Shown: positions 24,353 to 38,200 of the stretch, one piece after another | Numbering within the stretch: the first letter of the stretch is position 1 | Layout of the letters: every line of letters begins with the position of its first letter | Assembly: GCF_901933205.1 (NCBI RefSeq) | Contig: NC_044571.1 | Coordinates: 12,540,420-12,604,419 of the forward strand | DNA from: Camarhynchus parvulus | Taxonomy: Eukaryota > Chordata > Aves > Passeriformes > Thraupidae | Direction of reading: 5' to 3' | DNA: 64,000 bases | Notes under the pieces: model-generated | What the model was told of the DNA's origin: nothing | Database searches by the model: none | The model's input: the letters and a program-made list of their open reading frames with translations, nothing else | Made by a program: the position numbers and the translations under genes

Positions 24353-24832
24353 GTGGATCTGTCTAAAAATAGATAAGAATATATAATAGGTAGCTCTAGA
24401 TATGATATCTTATGAACGTCACATTTGATTGGCTGCTTTGGGGTGTTAGCACAAGTATGAACTTGATTTTAAAATAATAATAAAGGCAGTTAATCACATC
24501 TATTCAGCTGCTTTGAGAATCCTTGACAGGTCAGAGTCAGCAGAAATCAGTTCTTTAAAACTAGTAGGAACAACAATCATTAGAAATATCCTCTTTGAGA
24601 GCATCCTCTTCACCCATAGGGAGAAGGATGTCATTTAGTCTTGCATTTAGAGTTTCTAAAATAATTGGAATGGGATTAAGAAATCCTGAAAACAAAGAAT
24701 TTTTTTTCTAATAATGAAGAATAGAAATTAAACATGAAATCAGCACAGCGACTGTTTTTACAGAAAATATTTATTTCTGTGTGTATCTATCCTCTTTCCA
24801 TGACTCATTGCTGAGTAAACATTTTCCTTCAG

Positions 24833-25000
24833 GTTTGCCTGGTAAAGACCCTCTGGAGAACTCTTCCAAAAGGAAAATCAATGACTGTGGTGGCTCGCAC
24901 AGAGTTGGAAATGCAGTACCTGAAGCAGGGTGTGATTGGACCCAGACCACAGGCTGACTTCTCAGATGGTCCTTGGCCTGGAGTCATCATACTAGAGTAG
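24833..25000 (+). other. Terminal-exon-like segment, not recognised
   Basis: A pyrimidine-rich acceptor (ATTTTCCTTCAG) ends at 24832. Reading from 24833 gives 55 open codons followed by TAG at 24998-25000. The opposite strand is open over the same interval. The peptide has no domain that I recognise and no start codon near its beginning, so it could only be a last exon, a pseudogene scrap, or chance. Confidence 0.12.
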
Positions 25001-27669
25001 CCTGAAAGTTCTGACTCAAACTTGCATGAGTTTGCCGTCATGAACGTGTTCTCTCACCTCATGGTGAATGACATATTTATGGTTGAGCCTCTGAGGCTGC
25101 TGCTTGATGTCTTGCCTGGCACCCATCTCCCCTGTTCACGTGGGGCTGCCAACCTCCTCTGCTTCCTGACATGATGCATTTAACCAAAGTTTCACTGAAA
25201 AAAATCCCATAGTGCTCATCTGGCCAGAAAATGAAATTTCCCAATACAAAAAGACTATGTGGGTTGAGATGGGCTAAATAGATGTTTACCTGGTCTTGGA
25301 TTAAAAAAACACAGCAATTTTCAGTTCCAGACAAGGTGCTAAATGTCATCCTAAACATCAGGGCCAGTAGTCCCAGTCTCAGAGCCAAAAATTGTGCAAA
25401 TGTATGGAATAAGACATACTACATAATCCATCATTCTTTTCTGTAGTCTCTACTTCAGGTATGATTGTAAAGACATCCTGTTCTAGTAAAGAATAATTTC
25501 CCTGCAGTACAAAAATATCAACAAAATGAAAAAGAAAGCAAGAGAAAATTCATCTATTAATTGTGTTTTGGAAATATAATATAAGCAAATTAAGTATTTA
25601 TCTGAAAAATATAAATATTATAAACTCATATTGACACCACATATAAGTGGTATTTCAGAATTTTAAACTGTGTGTTGGTTCAATTATTGATGTGCTCACC
25701 AAGTAGCAGTTAATGCAGGAACTATGGTGACAGAAGACCTAGTCTGATATTCAAAGAGGTAACTAAAAATTGTTCTTAAGAATAGCTTATATTTTCTATT
25801 TTTTCTACTTGAGATTTGGGATGCTGTTCCTCTGAGGTCAATCTTATGTAATTTTTAACAGCTCTAATTGTCTAATTAACTGCTCCAATGAAAGGAAAAG
25901 TTTCTCACAATACTTACTATTAATTTTCCTACTAATATAAAAATCATTATTTGGAAATTCTTACACAGGATTCCAGGAACTCTCATGAATATATTTCCAT
26001 ACTTGGTCTTTTTAATTTTGCAATGGCTAAAAATTTCTTTATGTCCTTGATGACGTGAAGCTTATCTGCCATTAGTTTGAGTAAATAGTCCTTAATGCTT
26101 ATATAAGTATTACATACATCAATACAGTGAGATTTTAGTGTAACTCTTTCATATTTAAGCATAACATAATCATTACCATTGGCACATTTTAATTTTCTAT
26201 ATCCATGAATGATAATGGGGATAAAGCATCTTTTTTTCCATTGCAGTCTTCTCACACTGGGCTACAGATAAAATTAAGAATGTCAAAAAAAAGTAAAGTA
26301 AGATGCCTGAAGCCACAGAATGTAGCTCCATTCATTTTTATGCATCCTGTATAAAGGAATCAAAGAATTGTTACCTTTTCAACTGGATTGTTGGTCTCTT
26401 TGTTTCTTTGTTTTAATATATGGATAGTGATTTATTGTTCTTGAATCTGAAAAAAATACTCTGGTAATTAAGACAATACAACAACCTCTCAAACTTATCA
26501 GAGTTTTATTCTAAATCTGTTTACTTCTGTGCCCAATTATCTTATATTAATTTTACATGTGTATCAGAAATATGATAATGTAATTTGAAATTTTGCCTAC
26601 TCATCTCAAATTAAAATGTAAGCACCTCTTTATAATTCTCCATTAACTTGAAGTTTAAAAAATCTTTACTCAATATTGTATCAGCAAACTGATTTTTATT
26701 TTTAAAATGCTACAAAAATTAATCTAAATATCTGTGTTGCAGTAATACACTTTTCCACAAATATCTATTTGGATTTCATAGCTGCAATTTGTTTTCCAGT
26801 CAAAGACCTCAGAGTAGTATGAACATGACTGCTGAAGAGTAGTGTCTGTAGAGCTTGGTTCACACTTAATAAATACATTTTCATCATGTCTGACAGTAAA
26901 TTGACAGAATGCTATAAATTACTTCCAGACAAAAAATAATTCAATGTGGAAGAGGCATCACCAAAAAAAGAGTAGATAAGCTGTTCAAGGCAAAGTATTG
27001 TAACAAAATACTTGGAGAAATGTCTCAAGGACTGTGATGAATACTGCAGACACTCCTCAAGGAACACCTTGCTCTCCAAAACCTGATGCCAGTCAGCTGA
27101 GTGTTCTTGATCTAAAATGTATTACAAAGGAGAGAAAATCCTGTGTAGGTTTCTCTCAGTCTTTAGCCCCAGTTCAAATATCTAAGATATAATTTATAGC
27201 CTTAGATACTTCACCAAAAATAACTGTTGACATGACCATTGACACTGTAGTGTTCATCGATCACTTTATTTATCAATTTCTTGTCATAATAATAGTTGAA
27301 GAATATTCCAAAGGCTCTTTCTGGCCCCATCATAACCAATGCAAAAGGATACCTTCTTTCAGCATCGTACTGATATGTTTGGGCACCTTTCTTATGCTTC
27401 AGTATTTATATATCCTGACAGTCTCAGTTTATACATGCATCAGAAAAAAAAGCTTTGAAGGAACTATTGGATTTAATTGACTAATATTTTTAATTCTACC
27501 GAGCTAGAAAAACCAATGAAAGAAAGAATTTTTGGTAGTACAGATTTCTCTGGACACTATTCACATAATCTAGTAATGGGATATTATCTGTTCTATTTCC
27601 CAAAATCATATATGTAACCATAATTCATACTGGAAACTTAACATTTGTTAAAATTTGTTAACAAGAACT

Positions 27670-27713
27670 TATTAATATTATTAACATATTAATATTAACA
27701 TATTAATATTATT
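27670..27713. repeat. AT-rich quasi-palindromic tandem repeat
   Basis: Repeated words ATTAATATT, TTAACAT and TATTAATATTA alternate, giving both tandem and dyad symmetry. This is simple-sequence DNA. Confidence 0.75.
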
Positions 27714-28731
27714 GACATTAGCTAATTACATATACAATATAACATTACTTATTTTCTTTCTATTAGTTTTTGAAGAATAACTGTGGCAGGAACCTTAAAT
27801 ACATAAAACCAGTAGGGTTTCAAATGGAAAAAGAGGAAATTCTGAAAGCAAGGAACATACAAGACAGACATAGCGTTCCTTGCCCAGGGACTGCAGAACA
27901 CAGTTTTGAATCAAGCTTAATCAGGTGCTTGATTAGTCATAGAGATATTCATGGAGTAAACAAAGGTAATTTTTGTATTTGCATAGTTTAATTTGTGATC
28001 TATTTGAGGTCCTGAATTAAGCCAGCTGGAAACTGTGAAGACCAAATTTAAAATAGAAATTGGACTGATATATAAGGGATGAAAATCAGTTCATTACCAT
28101 TGGTAGAAAATGAATGTAAAAAGATGACACCATAGGAGCAATTACTCCACTTGGAAAGTTAGACCTTGAATTTTAAAACTTGAATTTTAAAAAGAAACTA
28201 AAATGAGATTTTTGTTAAAACCAATGAAAAGTGAGGTAATTTTTTCCTTGGGTTGATTAGTTCATGAGTGTTTACCAAATGTTAATTAAATTCTATATCC
28301 ACATACTGAAATATATTTTAAACTAATCCATTAAAAAGAGCAATAAAAGAAAACCAACAAAAAATCAAACCAATCAAAAAACTCAAAAAGACAAAGTTTT
28401 GAAATTGAAAATTGAAAATTGGAATTGAAATTATATGAACTTCCAACTTATGCATCACAAAAGCTGCTGGAAGCTTCTCTCTAAAATTTCTTTACTTACC
28501 TATATTTTCCATAAAATGTTTAATCCTTACAGAAGTCTCATCATCTGCGCAGGATAGCACCAGATTTTGGCAGCACTGGTTCTGAGTTGTGCTGCCATTG
28601 ATGACATTACAATAATGCTCATACACAGAAAAGTATAATTAACTTTATTTATAAACACACCTAAGAAGAAATGTATATCTACATATTTTTCTTTGCGGGA
28701 ATTTAGTGCTAATACTAAAATTTAATTTCAG

Positions 28732-29056
28732 CTAATACTGTGTGATATAAAGTGCATACAAATGACTATAAGAAATCAAGAAAAACACTGAAGCAAAGCT
28801 TGTTTTTTTCCTTTTTTTGGGATGGAAGAATAAAGTATATGCAGGCATAAGTTGGACAGGGGAAAAGAGAAGTATTTTTTTCTTCAGCATACAAGGCAAT
28901 AGTCTTTCAGACAACAAATGCCAGTTTAAGGGGCAACCAATTTGGATAGCTGTGGACATATACTTGCCATCATCTAAAATTTTCATGGGAGGACCCAAAA
29001 TAGCCAAAACCTGTTCAGATTTGACATTCAGATTGACATCGAGTGGGATGTTGAGC
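28732..29056 (-). other. Exon-like segment on the minus strand, not recognised
   Basis: On the minus strand a strong acceptor, TTGCAGTTTTCCTTCAG, ends at 29057. The frame that follows stays open for about 108 codons to a stop near 28732, and the plus strand is also open across most of it. The first 40 residues have a mixed, protein-like composition; the remainder becomes lysine-rich over an A-rich stretch. No family is recognised. Confidence 0.13.
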
Positions 29057-29714
29057 CTGAAGGAAAACTGCAAGGGCTGTGTCAGCCCCAAAGGTTCTGC
29101 TGGATAAGTTAGAGAAGGGCCAACTTGGCACTACGAATATATAAATATTAATCAGGGAAAAGGAGGGGAAAACAACTTTGGAAGCAAAAGAGAAAAACAC
29201 TTGGAATAGTGGATTAGACCTCCTGTCTGAGTACCCCCAAACTCCTAAACCTCCGAGTTAGGAATTGAACAATCCTCTTCAGACATGTAGGCTTACCAGT
29301 CAAACTGTAAGAAGACTGAATTTATGTCGCTTAAATTAAATACCTAGTGAAGGTTCAAGTAAATCTAGAAGGAAAGGAAACTTTTGATATAATTTTAGAA
29401 CTTCCTTAAAATTTTAGTTATCCACTGATAATTTACTAGTAATTAAAATTAGTTGACCCAGACTGATTTGAGTGTGACTGCACAAAAAAGACATTTTTAG
29501 GTAACTGCCATTAAACACTATTCATCTTCTCAAAACTTTCTCAGGAATAATCCAATAGTAACAAAGTATTTCTTCCCATTAGTGTTATGACTGAGCAAAG
29601 TTAATACAAGAATTTCTGTGGCAGTTCAGCAGAACAGAGAGGACCTGCTGCAGCCAGAAGTATGCTTTGTCTTGCATTGGGCAATGTATACTACGAGTAA
29701 GAAGAGTTTAGTAC

Positions 29715-29815
29715 CTTTTGGGTTTGGTTTGGTTTTTTGTTTATTTCTTTGGTGTTTTTTTGTTTGTTTGTTTTTGTTTTTTGTTTTTGTTTTGGTTTTT
29801 GTTTTGTTTGTTTGG
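29715..29815. repeat. T/G-rich low-complexity tract
   Basis: Irregular repeats of GGTTTT, GTTTG and GTTTTT units on the plus strand, free of A and C for most of its length. An apparent hydrophobic ORF (29618-29836) is produced by this tract. Confidence 0.85.
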
Positions 29816-31072
29816 CATTATTTTAGCAATAATTAGAAAGAAGTGCTAGTATTACCTTCAGGTGCTCTTCATAATGTGGGTCCTACAGAACAAAGGTGTA
29901 GGTCTGTAGTGTCTACCAAATTTCAATGCAAGTAACTACACACAGCCTACCTTGAACTCCAGCTGACAGGAACTGTTCCGCTGCGTGCTGCTGAACCACA
30001 TCTCCCTTCTAAGCGTGCCTGCATTTCAGCAGTGAATGAAGAGATCGTGTTATCATAATTCATTTACATAGGAAATACCATTTATGGGGACTGTAGCTCT
30101 AAAGAACTATGCAAAAATATATTTAGTACACAGTTTGAAGTGTGTTTTTAATGGGTACAACACTTCTGATGACAGCTCAGGCACAAATTTATATTTCTGG
30201 GTGAAACAGACCAAAGAACAGCAACTGTCTGCCCACAAAATATTGTACAAACTTGGAAACATTTCCTTGTAAAAACGAAAAATATCCAAAACCTACAGAG
30301 ATTGAATGTCAGAAGAATATAGAAATAAACTTATGAGCAGCATCTGCAACACTTAGTGTCTTCTGCAGCTTCACAGAAGTAGGTAATTTCCATATGCCAG
30401 ATTTAGCATTTGTATGGCCTTTTTTTCTCCTTCCTGTAAAGACCCTAAAAAAGATGTATTTTAGACAACAAGGAAAACTATGGGTGGACGCACACAAGTC
30501 TTAAGCAGTGAAATTCTAAGATAATATTTTTAGAATACTTTCTTCCCCGTTTAGAATGCCAAATTTAGGTGTTAATAACCACAGACGCATCCTCCAGAAT
30601 TTAAAACGTGTTTAATTTGCTGGGACTTTTTACACAAGTAGACCCTGCTCAAACCAAAATCCTGCTATGTATAGCTGTCTAGTACAACCTCGTGTTCAAT
30701 GTGTTCTCTAGCACCCTCTTTCCTTAAAAATGCAGCTGGAAATATCCCCTCATCCTTTTCAGACCTCCTTTTTGGGCTCATTAAGGTTTCAGAACACATC
30801 TGCCCCTACTGACTGAACCACAAAGCACTTCAGCTGCCTTTTCTCACACCTAGATTCTCTAGACAGAAAAGAGCTTGGAATTACTCACTCCGTAGGAATT
30901 CAGCTCTGTGGGATACCCAGACCCCAGAGGGAACCCCCGTTGATCACCTAGGTGTAACACATAAAACCCCTGTAAATTGTCTTTAACACGGGTTTGGTTG
31001 CCACTTACCTGAAGGTAGTATAAAATACTGCAGGATTTAGTGTAGGACTGAGGACTGGGAAAATTGAGAGTT

Positions 31073-31132
31073 CTTTTTGTTTTGTTGGTTTTTGGGGGGT
31101 TTTTGGGGTTTTTTTTTGTTTTTTTTTTTTTT
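31073..31132. repeat. T/G-rich tract with G runs
   Basis: T runs alternate with runs of two to six G, including GGGGGG and GGGG separated by five T, on the plus strand. It has the general look of a G4T4-type low-complexity sequence but is not a regular telomere repeat. Confidence 0.85.
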
Positions 31133-34100
31133 CCTCCAGTGAGATACAAATAATGTTTAAGAAAATCGTGGGAAGTTCTTTTATGCCAGGGGAAAAAAAA
31201 AAAGGTTCTGTGATACAATCTCTGCATTATGTAGCTTTTGATTGCTATATGTCTCAGACTGCCATCTGTAAAATGGGGATAATAAAGCCTAATTATATTC
31301 CACCTACAGTTTTTGAGGTTGTCACCTTTCATAATATATATCAGAGAACTGCTGAATATAAGATTTTCTCAAGACTCTTCCCAGCTTCCAAATTAAAAAG
31401 AATTAAAAAAAAAGAAGACATTTTTATTATCACATTTATTTTTACCTTAAATTTAAGAAGGAGTCTCCTTTCTGGATTGCAGAATCGATTATATTTACTT
31501 CTAATTCAGCAAATGATTTTGCCCAGTGATATCGTGTGAGAAAATTCATACATTTGCTGACAGTGATGACTGACACTACTAGTGAACAACAATGATTTCA
31601 AGCATGGTCTTAATAATATTTTTTTTATTTGGGGTGTTTTATTAAATTTTGATTCACTATTTGGGCTTTTTCTTTCTCATGCAGTAATCACTAAATGTCT
31701 TTGGAATTTTATCCAAATAAGTGACTTTTTTCCATTCTTTATGGTCCTGCAATGACACCTCTGTTCTGTCAAGGTCAGTGTTATCCACAAGCATTCATCA
31801 GAATCACTAATAATCATGACAAAATTTTCAAAATGAAGTAATATGTTGATTGCTTGGAGTGAATTTATTTTTTGTTACCAAGTTTTTAATAGAATGAGAA
31901 AATACTTTTCTGACAAAAAATACTTACTATTAATTAGCTTTAAAAAACTATTCTGGAATGACACAATCACTTGAACAGAATGAAAATGTGGAAGTTTTAA
32001 TTTCATTTTAAAGACCATATTATTCATAATAGAAATGGCAGAATGTCTGAAAGTAAGCTCAGAATGATGAAATTTCAAGAAAAAGAATAAAAGACAGAGG
32101 AAAAAAACTCAGCTGAAATTTCTATCTGAAGTTATTTTCATGGGCTTAATTGTAGACCATGGTAAAAATAAGGGTATGTGTATGAATATATACTTATTTA
32201 TTAAATAGAAAAACTGACAGATCTAAACTTTAGTCATGCTAATGAAACTATCATTACAATTCCAATTGATTTATTATAATAGCAGAAAAAAATTATTTCA
32301 CTATAAAGACAATAAGTCCCTGTTACTCGCTGATGAGATTTATTAGAACTTTTCACTACATACCTGTGTTTTATATTTTTACCCATTAAAGACATTACAG
32401 GAGTTGCAGGAGGTAAAAAACAAAGCCTAAAAAGTAAATATTTGCCTAATTTTTTTTCTGGTCAAAGATGTTTCTGCAATTAAATTGCCAGAACTAATCA
32501 ACCTTCATTTAAATGACAGTTCTACGAATTAAAAAGAGTAGGACGCAAAAATTGCAGTAATTTTATAACATTCTATAAAAATAACATTCTACTTTTGAAG
32601 ACTTATTACATGAGGGTCTGCACTGTCCTGTCTTTCTCCCTGAACATATTTTCATGAGTACAGTTGTGGGCTCTACATATGGATATGACAGAGCACAAAC
32701 CACCAAGACTTTATTGGTCCTGTACCCTGACCTGGATAGATTCTGAAATGCCCATTCCAGGACCTTACCACTTTTCTACATCTTCTTGTTGTCAAGATAC
32801 ATGATCCTTTGTGTGAAAGCAAGAAGGATATTTAAACCACAGTGTCACTGAAGAATAGAGCAAAGAACACTGGCATTTCAGTGAATCCCTGACATTTTAA
32901 TATTAGTCAGGCACAGGACTCAGGCTTAGCTGATAATTCATCTGTACTATCAGGAAGGTATGCAAAGGGAAACAGGAATGTATATTTCTGATTCTTCTTT
33001 TTCACAGCACATAGAAGTTGATTAGTTTCTGGAGCTACTGGTGATTATGCATGTTCTGTCTAAAAACTGAAGATGTGTAAATGGTCAAAAGCATTTTAAA
33101 ATCTTAGAAAACTCCAACATGTAGAACCTAGTTGATAAAACCTGTGTGCAGCTCTGAAGCCGTTCCAACGCTCAAATGTGTGGCTTGCTGCTCTGTGGTG
33201 TGGGGATTGCTTTGGCACACATCATGTCACAGAGTTGGGCCACATCTCTGTGTGCTGCTCCCACAGTCAGCTGCATCTCTGCACATCCAGGAGCAGCCGC
33301 ACACACTTCACTCCAACATTGGCAGCACAGATGGCAGGGCTTGGTAGTGAACAGCAGGGCTCAAACCTGAAGTTCTCCAGTGTTACCCATCTCCACATTT
33401 ACAGCCAGACTGGCATTCAGATGCAATATGGATTTACATGGTGTCTATAATTTTATACTTTTTTTTTTAACCTACATTCATTTATTTTGATACAGATGCC
33501 ATATTTTCAGAGAAAATAGGGTTATTCACTGCTGTGACAAAATAGCAAATTCAGGGTATTTTCTTTATTACACAAGGAGGTAAATTCATGTTTTATCCTC
33601 TGGATATTTTTATAATTTCCATTCAATAGGAAATGATTCACAGAACAGTTTTAGAATGGAAAAGTGAAGGTAACAGAATATAAAATGTAGCATGTTCATC
33701 GATGTGAATGTTCCTAATTAAAAGTTTGAAATATACATTGTGGAGAGGAATACAAAGAAAGCCCTCTGTATTTTTTTTTTAATAAATTTGATTAAACACA
33801 CACTTTCATGTTTAAAAAAAAGCCCAAAAATGTCAAGATAAAAAGGAAATGACAAGCCAAATGTATTTCAGTATAAAATGATTCTAATGTCTTTGGTAAA
33901 ATTTTAAATTGAACAAAAATATTACTCAAGAAATGCATTTAAGCCACGAAAGTTTTGAAAAAATAAACTGTGTAAATTAAGAATATCATTGACTGCACAA
34001 CCCTGTCTTTGAAAGCTGTAGACTGTTCCTCAGATAAAGACATGATCTTTGCTTCCTTTTAGCTTGAAACCATCTTGTTAAGAAACAAAATATGTAAGCT

Positions 34101-35131
34101 TGCTTTCCTTTCCTGATCCATGAATAAGAAGTAAGTTAGAAACGCTGAGACATGATGTTTGTAGAATTATGTGTTGATAAAACTGGAACTAACCCAACTA
34201 CCTCAAAAAGAAATTAGGTCATTAATATTTTATTTTAAGTACTCCAGGTTTTTTGAAAACATGTATTTTGCATTTCATTTATATATGATATTTTTAAATT
34301 CTATTGAAAAAAATCAGCAATCAAATATTAGATTATTTTTCCACAATGCTAATTAAAATACAGTTTCCTTTCAGAAATAAATTGATACAAATCACCGAAA
34401 AAATATTTTTAATAGCATTTTTAACTCATCTTTTTTCAGCATTAAATATACATAACCTGAAACAGTGAAACATAAGATAAACTCTTTAATTCCTTACATT
34501 TGTAAATAATTACCATTTTTTAGAAAAATAGTTATTAATTTTTAGGCAATAAAGCTAAAAAAAAGATGATAAGATTCAAATCTCTCACTAAAATCTATGG
34601 GGTGGAAACTCTTGCATCCCACATTTGTGTAAATTGGAAACTACATTCATAAAACCCATTATGTCCCCGGAAATATTTCTCCCCACCTACCTGACTTGCC
34701 TAATTCTGCTCATATTTCAATTCAAACTGAGGATAATAGATTTTTTTCTTTAAGAAAAAAGGCATTTAAAATGCATGCCACTATCTAGCTATTAGCACAT
34801 ATGCAGAACTCAGCATTAGTAATTATGTTGAGAGCTGGGATAGAGTCAGACTCCTTACATTCTGTTTGAAATCTTTTTTTTCCATACCTGTTATGCTTCC
34901 TTAGGAGAGAATGAGTGGTATGTCAGAAGAGACGCATGGAAATTTGGTCAGATTTTAGGAATAAGGAAGAAAGAAACTCATTTCCCCAAGATTAATGAAA
35001 TATAAAACCTAGTTTAAAGTCTAAAAGAGCCATTGAACTGCTTTGTCAAATACAGGCACCAAAATTCCTGATGCTAGGCTATCTCAGAAGAGAGAAAACA
35101 ACTGATACCCATGGTATTTTTATACCTAAGA

Positions 35132-35132
<1 letters not shown>

Positions 35133-35204
<72 letters not shown>

Positions 35205-35219
35205 CTCTATCTATCTATA

Positions 35220-35266
<47 letters not shown>

Positions 35267-35267
35267 T
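35133..35267. repeat. (TCTA)n tetranucleotide microsatellite
   Basis: About 33 copies of TCTA/ATCT over 135 bp. Two interruptions, CTCT near 35203-35208 and ATAT near 35216-35222, divide it into a long 5' array and a shorter 3' array. Its period makes a spurious frame repeating I-Y-L-S. It is likely to be polymorphic in length. Confidence 0.98.
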
Positions 35268-38200
35268 CTGAGTAAAAAGTAATGTCACTTCAGAATGAGC
35301 AAGAGATGCATTGTGGATTTCATGCACTTAGTTTCTTGTAGGTGTAGCGAGGACTAGAAAAACCCGAATTCTGCAAAAATCTGCCAAGATTTTTAATAAC
35401 AGGCAGTGACAAAGTTTTGACTTCAGAATTAATTGGAATTAACATCAGAGACTGATTATTTTTATCAGTTGCTCAGAAGGGGTAAGAGTAGATTTTGTGC
35501 ATGGAGAAAGCAATAAGGGAAAACAAACTCTCACTTGTCACATCACCATCGTTACAGATTTCTTTGAAGATTAATTGTGTCCTTCCTATTTTTTTCTCCA
35601 GTTACTTTTTCCCCTATGAATTTTCGTCCTCTATCCCAGCTGCTAGCATTATTACCAGAAACTTCTAAATATCACTAAAGACGCAAAGTTGCAGTTTCTA
35701 TTTTTAGTTTACATTAATAGATTTTCAAGTACTTGTATTGACTTCTGGTGCTAATTGCTAGCTCAGTGTAGAGTGTAAGAAGCACAAATAAAACCTAGAT
35801 ATAAACCAAGATATAAATGAACCCCACCTTCTTTATATTTCTAATAATTAGCAAACATACTTTGATTTTATGCTAATGTGGGATGTTCTCTTGAACTCTC
35901 TTTTATGTTTAATTACATTGGTTGAATTTTCTTTCTGTATTTAAATTCTTTTCCTTAATTTCCACTGTCTTGCATTACAAAAACAGCTTTGTAATGATTT
36001 CCACATGAATGCACAGAAAATTTAAACAGTTCATTAATTTTAAATGTTCTGTAGTTTCTTAAGTCTCAGGTGAAGATACTGCAAAACTTTTCTCAGTATC
36101 TAAAGATTTCTTAAATTTTGAAAGTAACTAAATCATCTTAATTTGTTCTGAGTTTTTATAATCTACTGCTTCATTGAATCCTAATGCAAAGTTACACCAA
36201 GACTTTTTACTTCTTTGTTTCCTTTCCATATAAAATTCTAATATCTCTTTACAGGTGTTTAGTTCTTTACCAAGAAGAGAAGTCATTAGGATTAAAGGTA
36301 CACATTTGGCAACCTTCCATTATATCATAACGACATCCATGGGCTCTACCAAAATGGGATTTTATTGTATACCTTGCAACAGCACGTGATAATAGCTGCA
36401 GTCCATTGAAATAGCAAATATCCCTTCCTCTACCCTTTAGTACTGTGGAGATGCAAAACCAGGTATTTTCAGAAGAAATTTAGAATATAAGTACTGGTGA
36501 GATGCAGGATGGGGTTAGTGAAGCCTGAATACATTTCATGTATATAGGATTTAGAGGTGATGGTTTTCTAGTCATGATACCAGTATGAGACTATTTCTTT
36601 CTAGGGCAAAGCCATCAGGCACTTTCTGATATTTTGATAGAAGAAAAAACACCCAAAAGGCTCTAAAGATCAATCTCCTCTTAAAATTATATTCTCCTCT
36701 CTAGTATTTTGCACTTATGGCTGATGGTTTGACACGATCCTATACAAGTAGAGAAATAACAGGATTCTGTATATTGAGTATAGGATGAGATGCGAGGGAA
36801 AACTTGAGTTTAACCTTAAATCTAGCAATCTGAGACTGGAATGCTGGCTAGTTGAATAGACCCTCACTTCCTCAAGTGTTTAAATCAGAGAGGAAATGTC
36901 TTTCTAGGAGCTAATCTCACCTCCAGTGACAGCTATGAAGGAAGAAGAGAATTCCTGAGCCCTTCTTATGATGAGTATTGAGCAAGGCTCCATCATTACA
37001 CTTTTATGCCATGAAGCCCTCTGCATGTATTTTTCCTCATCTTTCTGATTTAGATGTATAGAAAGAAGCATTCTGAAAGCAGCTTGGGTGTAAGCTGCAG
37101 TTGATGAAGTTGTATCTGTGAGGCTGCACAATGGGGAAGGGGGATAAGTAGAAGGAATAGGAAATCTACACGAGTTGACACACTTCCAGACTCAATAGCA
37201 AAAAAGGGGGGTTACAGGGGTAATTTTGTAACTTTTTAAAAATCTTTTTGTTGTTTGGGCTGTTATTTTAAGATAGCATTATGATATATTCCTTTCTTCT
37301 TAATTTCACGGCAAAAGAATTTAAGAAAAGCAAAGGATATAAGTAGCATTAAAAGTCATGTCTGTGATGATTAACTTAGTGTGGTTTGTCCAAGACCTTC
37401 TTGATGGACTTAAAAATCTATTTTTTCTGATTTGTACTTAAATGTTAGGAAAAGGAGGTCTGCTTCTGGGGAAGACTATGGGGAGGAGAAGGATTATTTC
37501 TGTGTTTCATTTGTGCAGTTACATGCTTTTATTATATTATTTAATAGGCCAAAATGTGATCCTTACAGAAAATATAATTTTCAAAATGCTTCTCATTTCA
37601 AATTGATATTTTTTTTTCTTTTCTCTGAAATATTTCAGTTTTTAAGCAGGGCATTTTCTACCAGAGAATTTTCAAATGCATATTTTCTATCCAGTGTTAC
37701 AGCTTGCACTTTTAAAAGCCACTAGCATTTGTTAACATGAAGAGCTGGTTTGAAACTAAAAGGACAGAGATTAAAACATCTGTTTCCAGGAATACATACC
37801 ACAGTTAATTATCAAAGTAATTAATAGAAAATGTAAAATATTTTTACATGAATGTGCATACTATTTTATATACCTGCAGAGACTCTGAAAATATGTGCAA
37901 GTTGTCAGAGCTTTCTCTCGACTCTTAACTATACCACATTAAACATTTAAACCATAAATCAGATACTGAATATATTCTGAACATATACTGGAAACTCTAA
38001 ATTATATTTTGAATTATTTACTTTTCCTTTTTCGTCAACAGACATATGCCTTAGGATTGCTTTCCTGTCTTTACTTAAAATGAGGGTTGGTTATTTTGGT
38101 TTGGTTTGGGTTTTTGTGTGTAGATTTGTTTTGCTCTTTGTTTAGATTTTGGGGGTTTGGGGTTTTATTTAGAGATAAAGTCCTTCTCTCAATAGAAAAT

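Larger units (their letters stand above)
24353..35132. other. AT-rich unique noncoding sequence with low-complexity tracts
   Basis: No gene recognised. Local patterns are: an AT-rich quasi-palindromic repeat of TTAATATTA/TTAACATA units (27670-27713); an A/C-rich tract with repeated AATTGAAA-like words near 28340-28430; T/G-rich tracts (29715-29815 and 31073-31132); and a GC-richer block at about 33125-33425 with overlapping short open frames in all three plus frames. Two exon-like segments are listed separately (24833-25000 and 28732-29056). Confidence 0.6.

Noticed and set aside
31001..31055. Minus-strand mini-exon with a perfect CAG/GTAAGT donor
   Set aside because: The donor is good, but the proposed acceptor has a purine-rich upstream stretch, so no convincing exon can be drawn.
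31073..31132. Possible interstitial telomere repeat
   Set aside because: The G and T runs are irregular and do not follow the vertebrate TTAGGG unit.
30859..31332. 157-codon minus-strand frame
   Set aside because: It crosses the T/G-rich tract, which gives a lysine/asparagine/proline low-complexity middle, and no motif flanks it.
35071..35271. Frame repeating I-Y-L-S
   Set aside because: Translation of the TCTA microsatellite.
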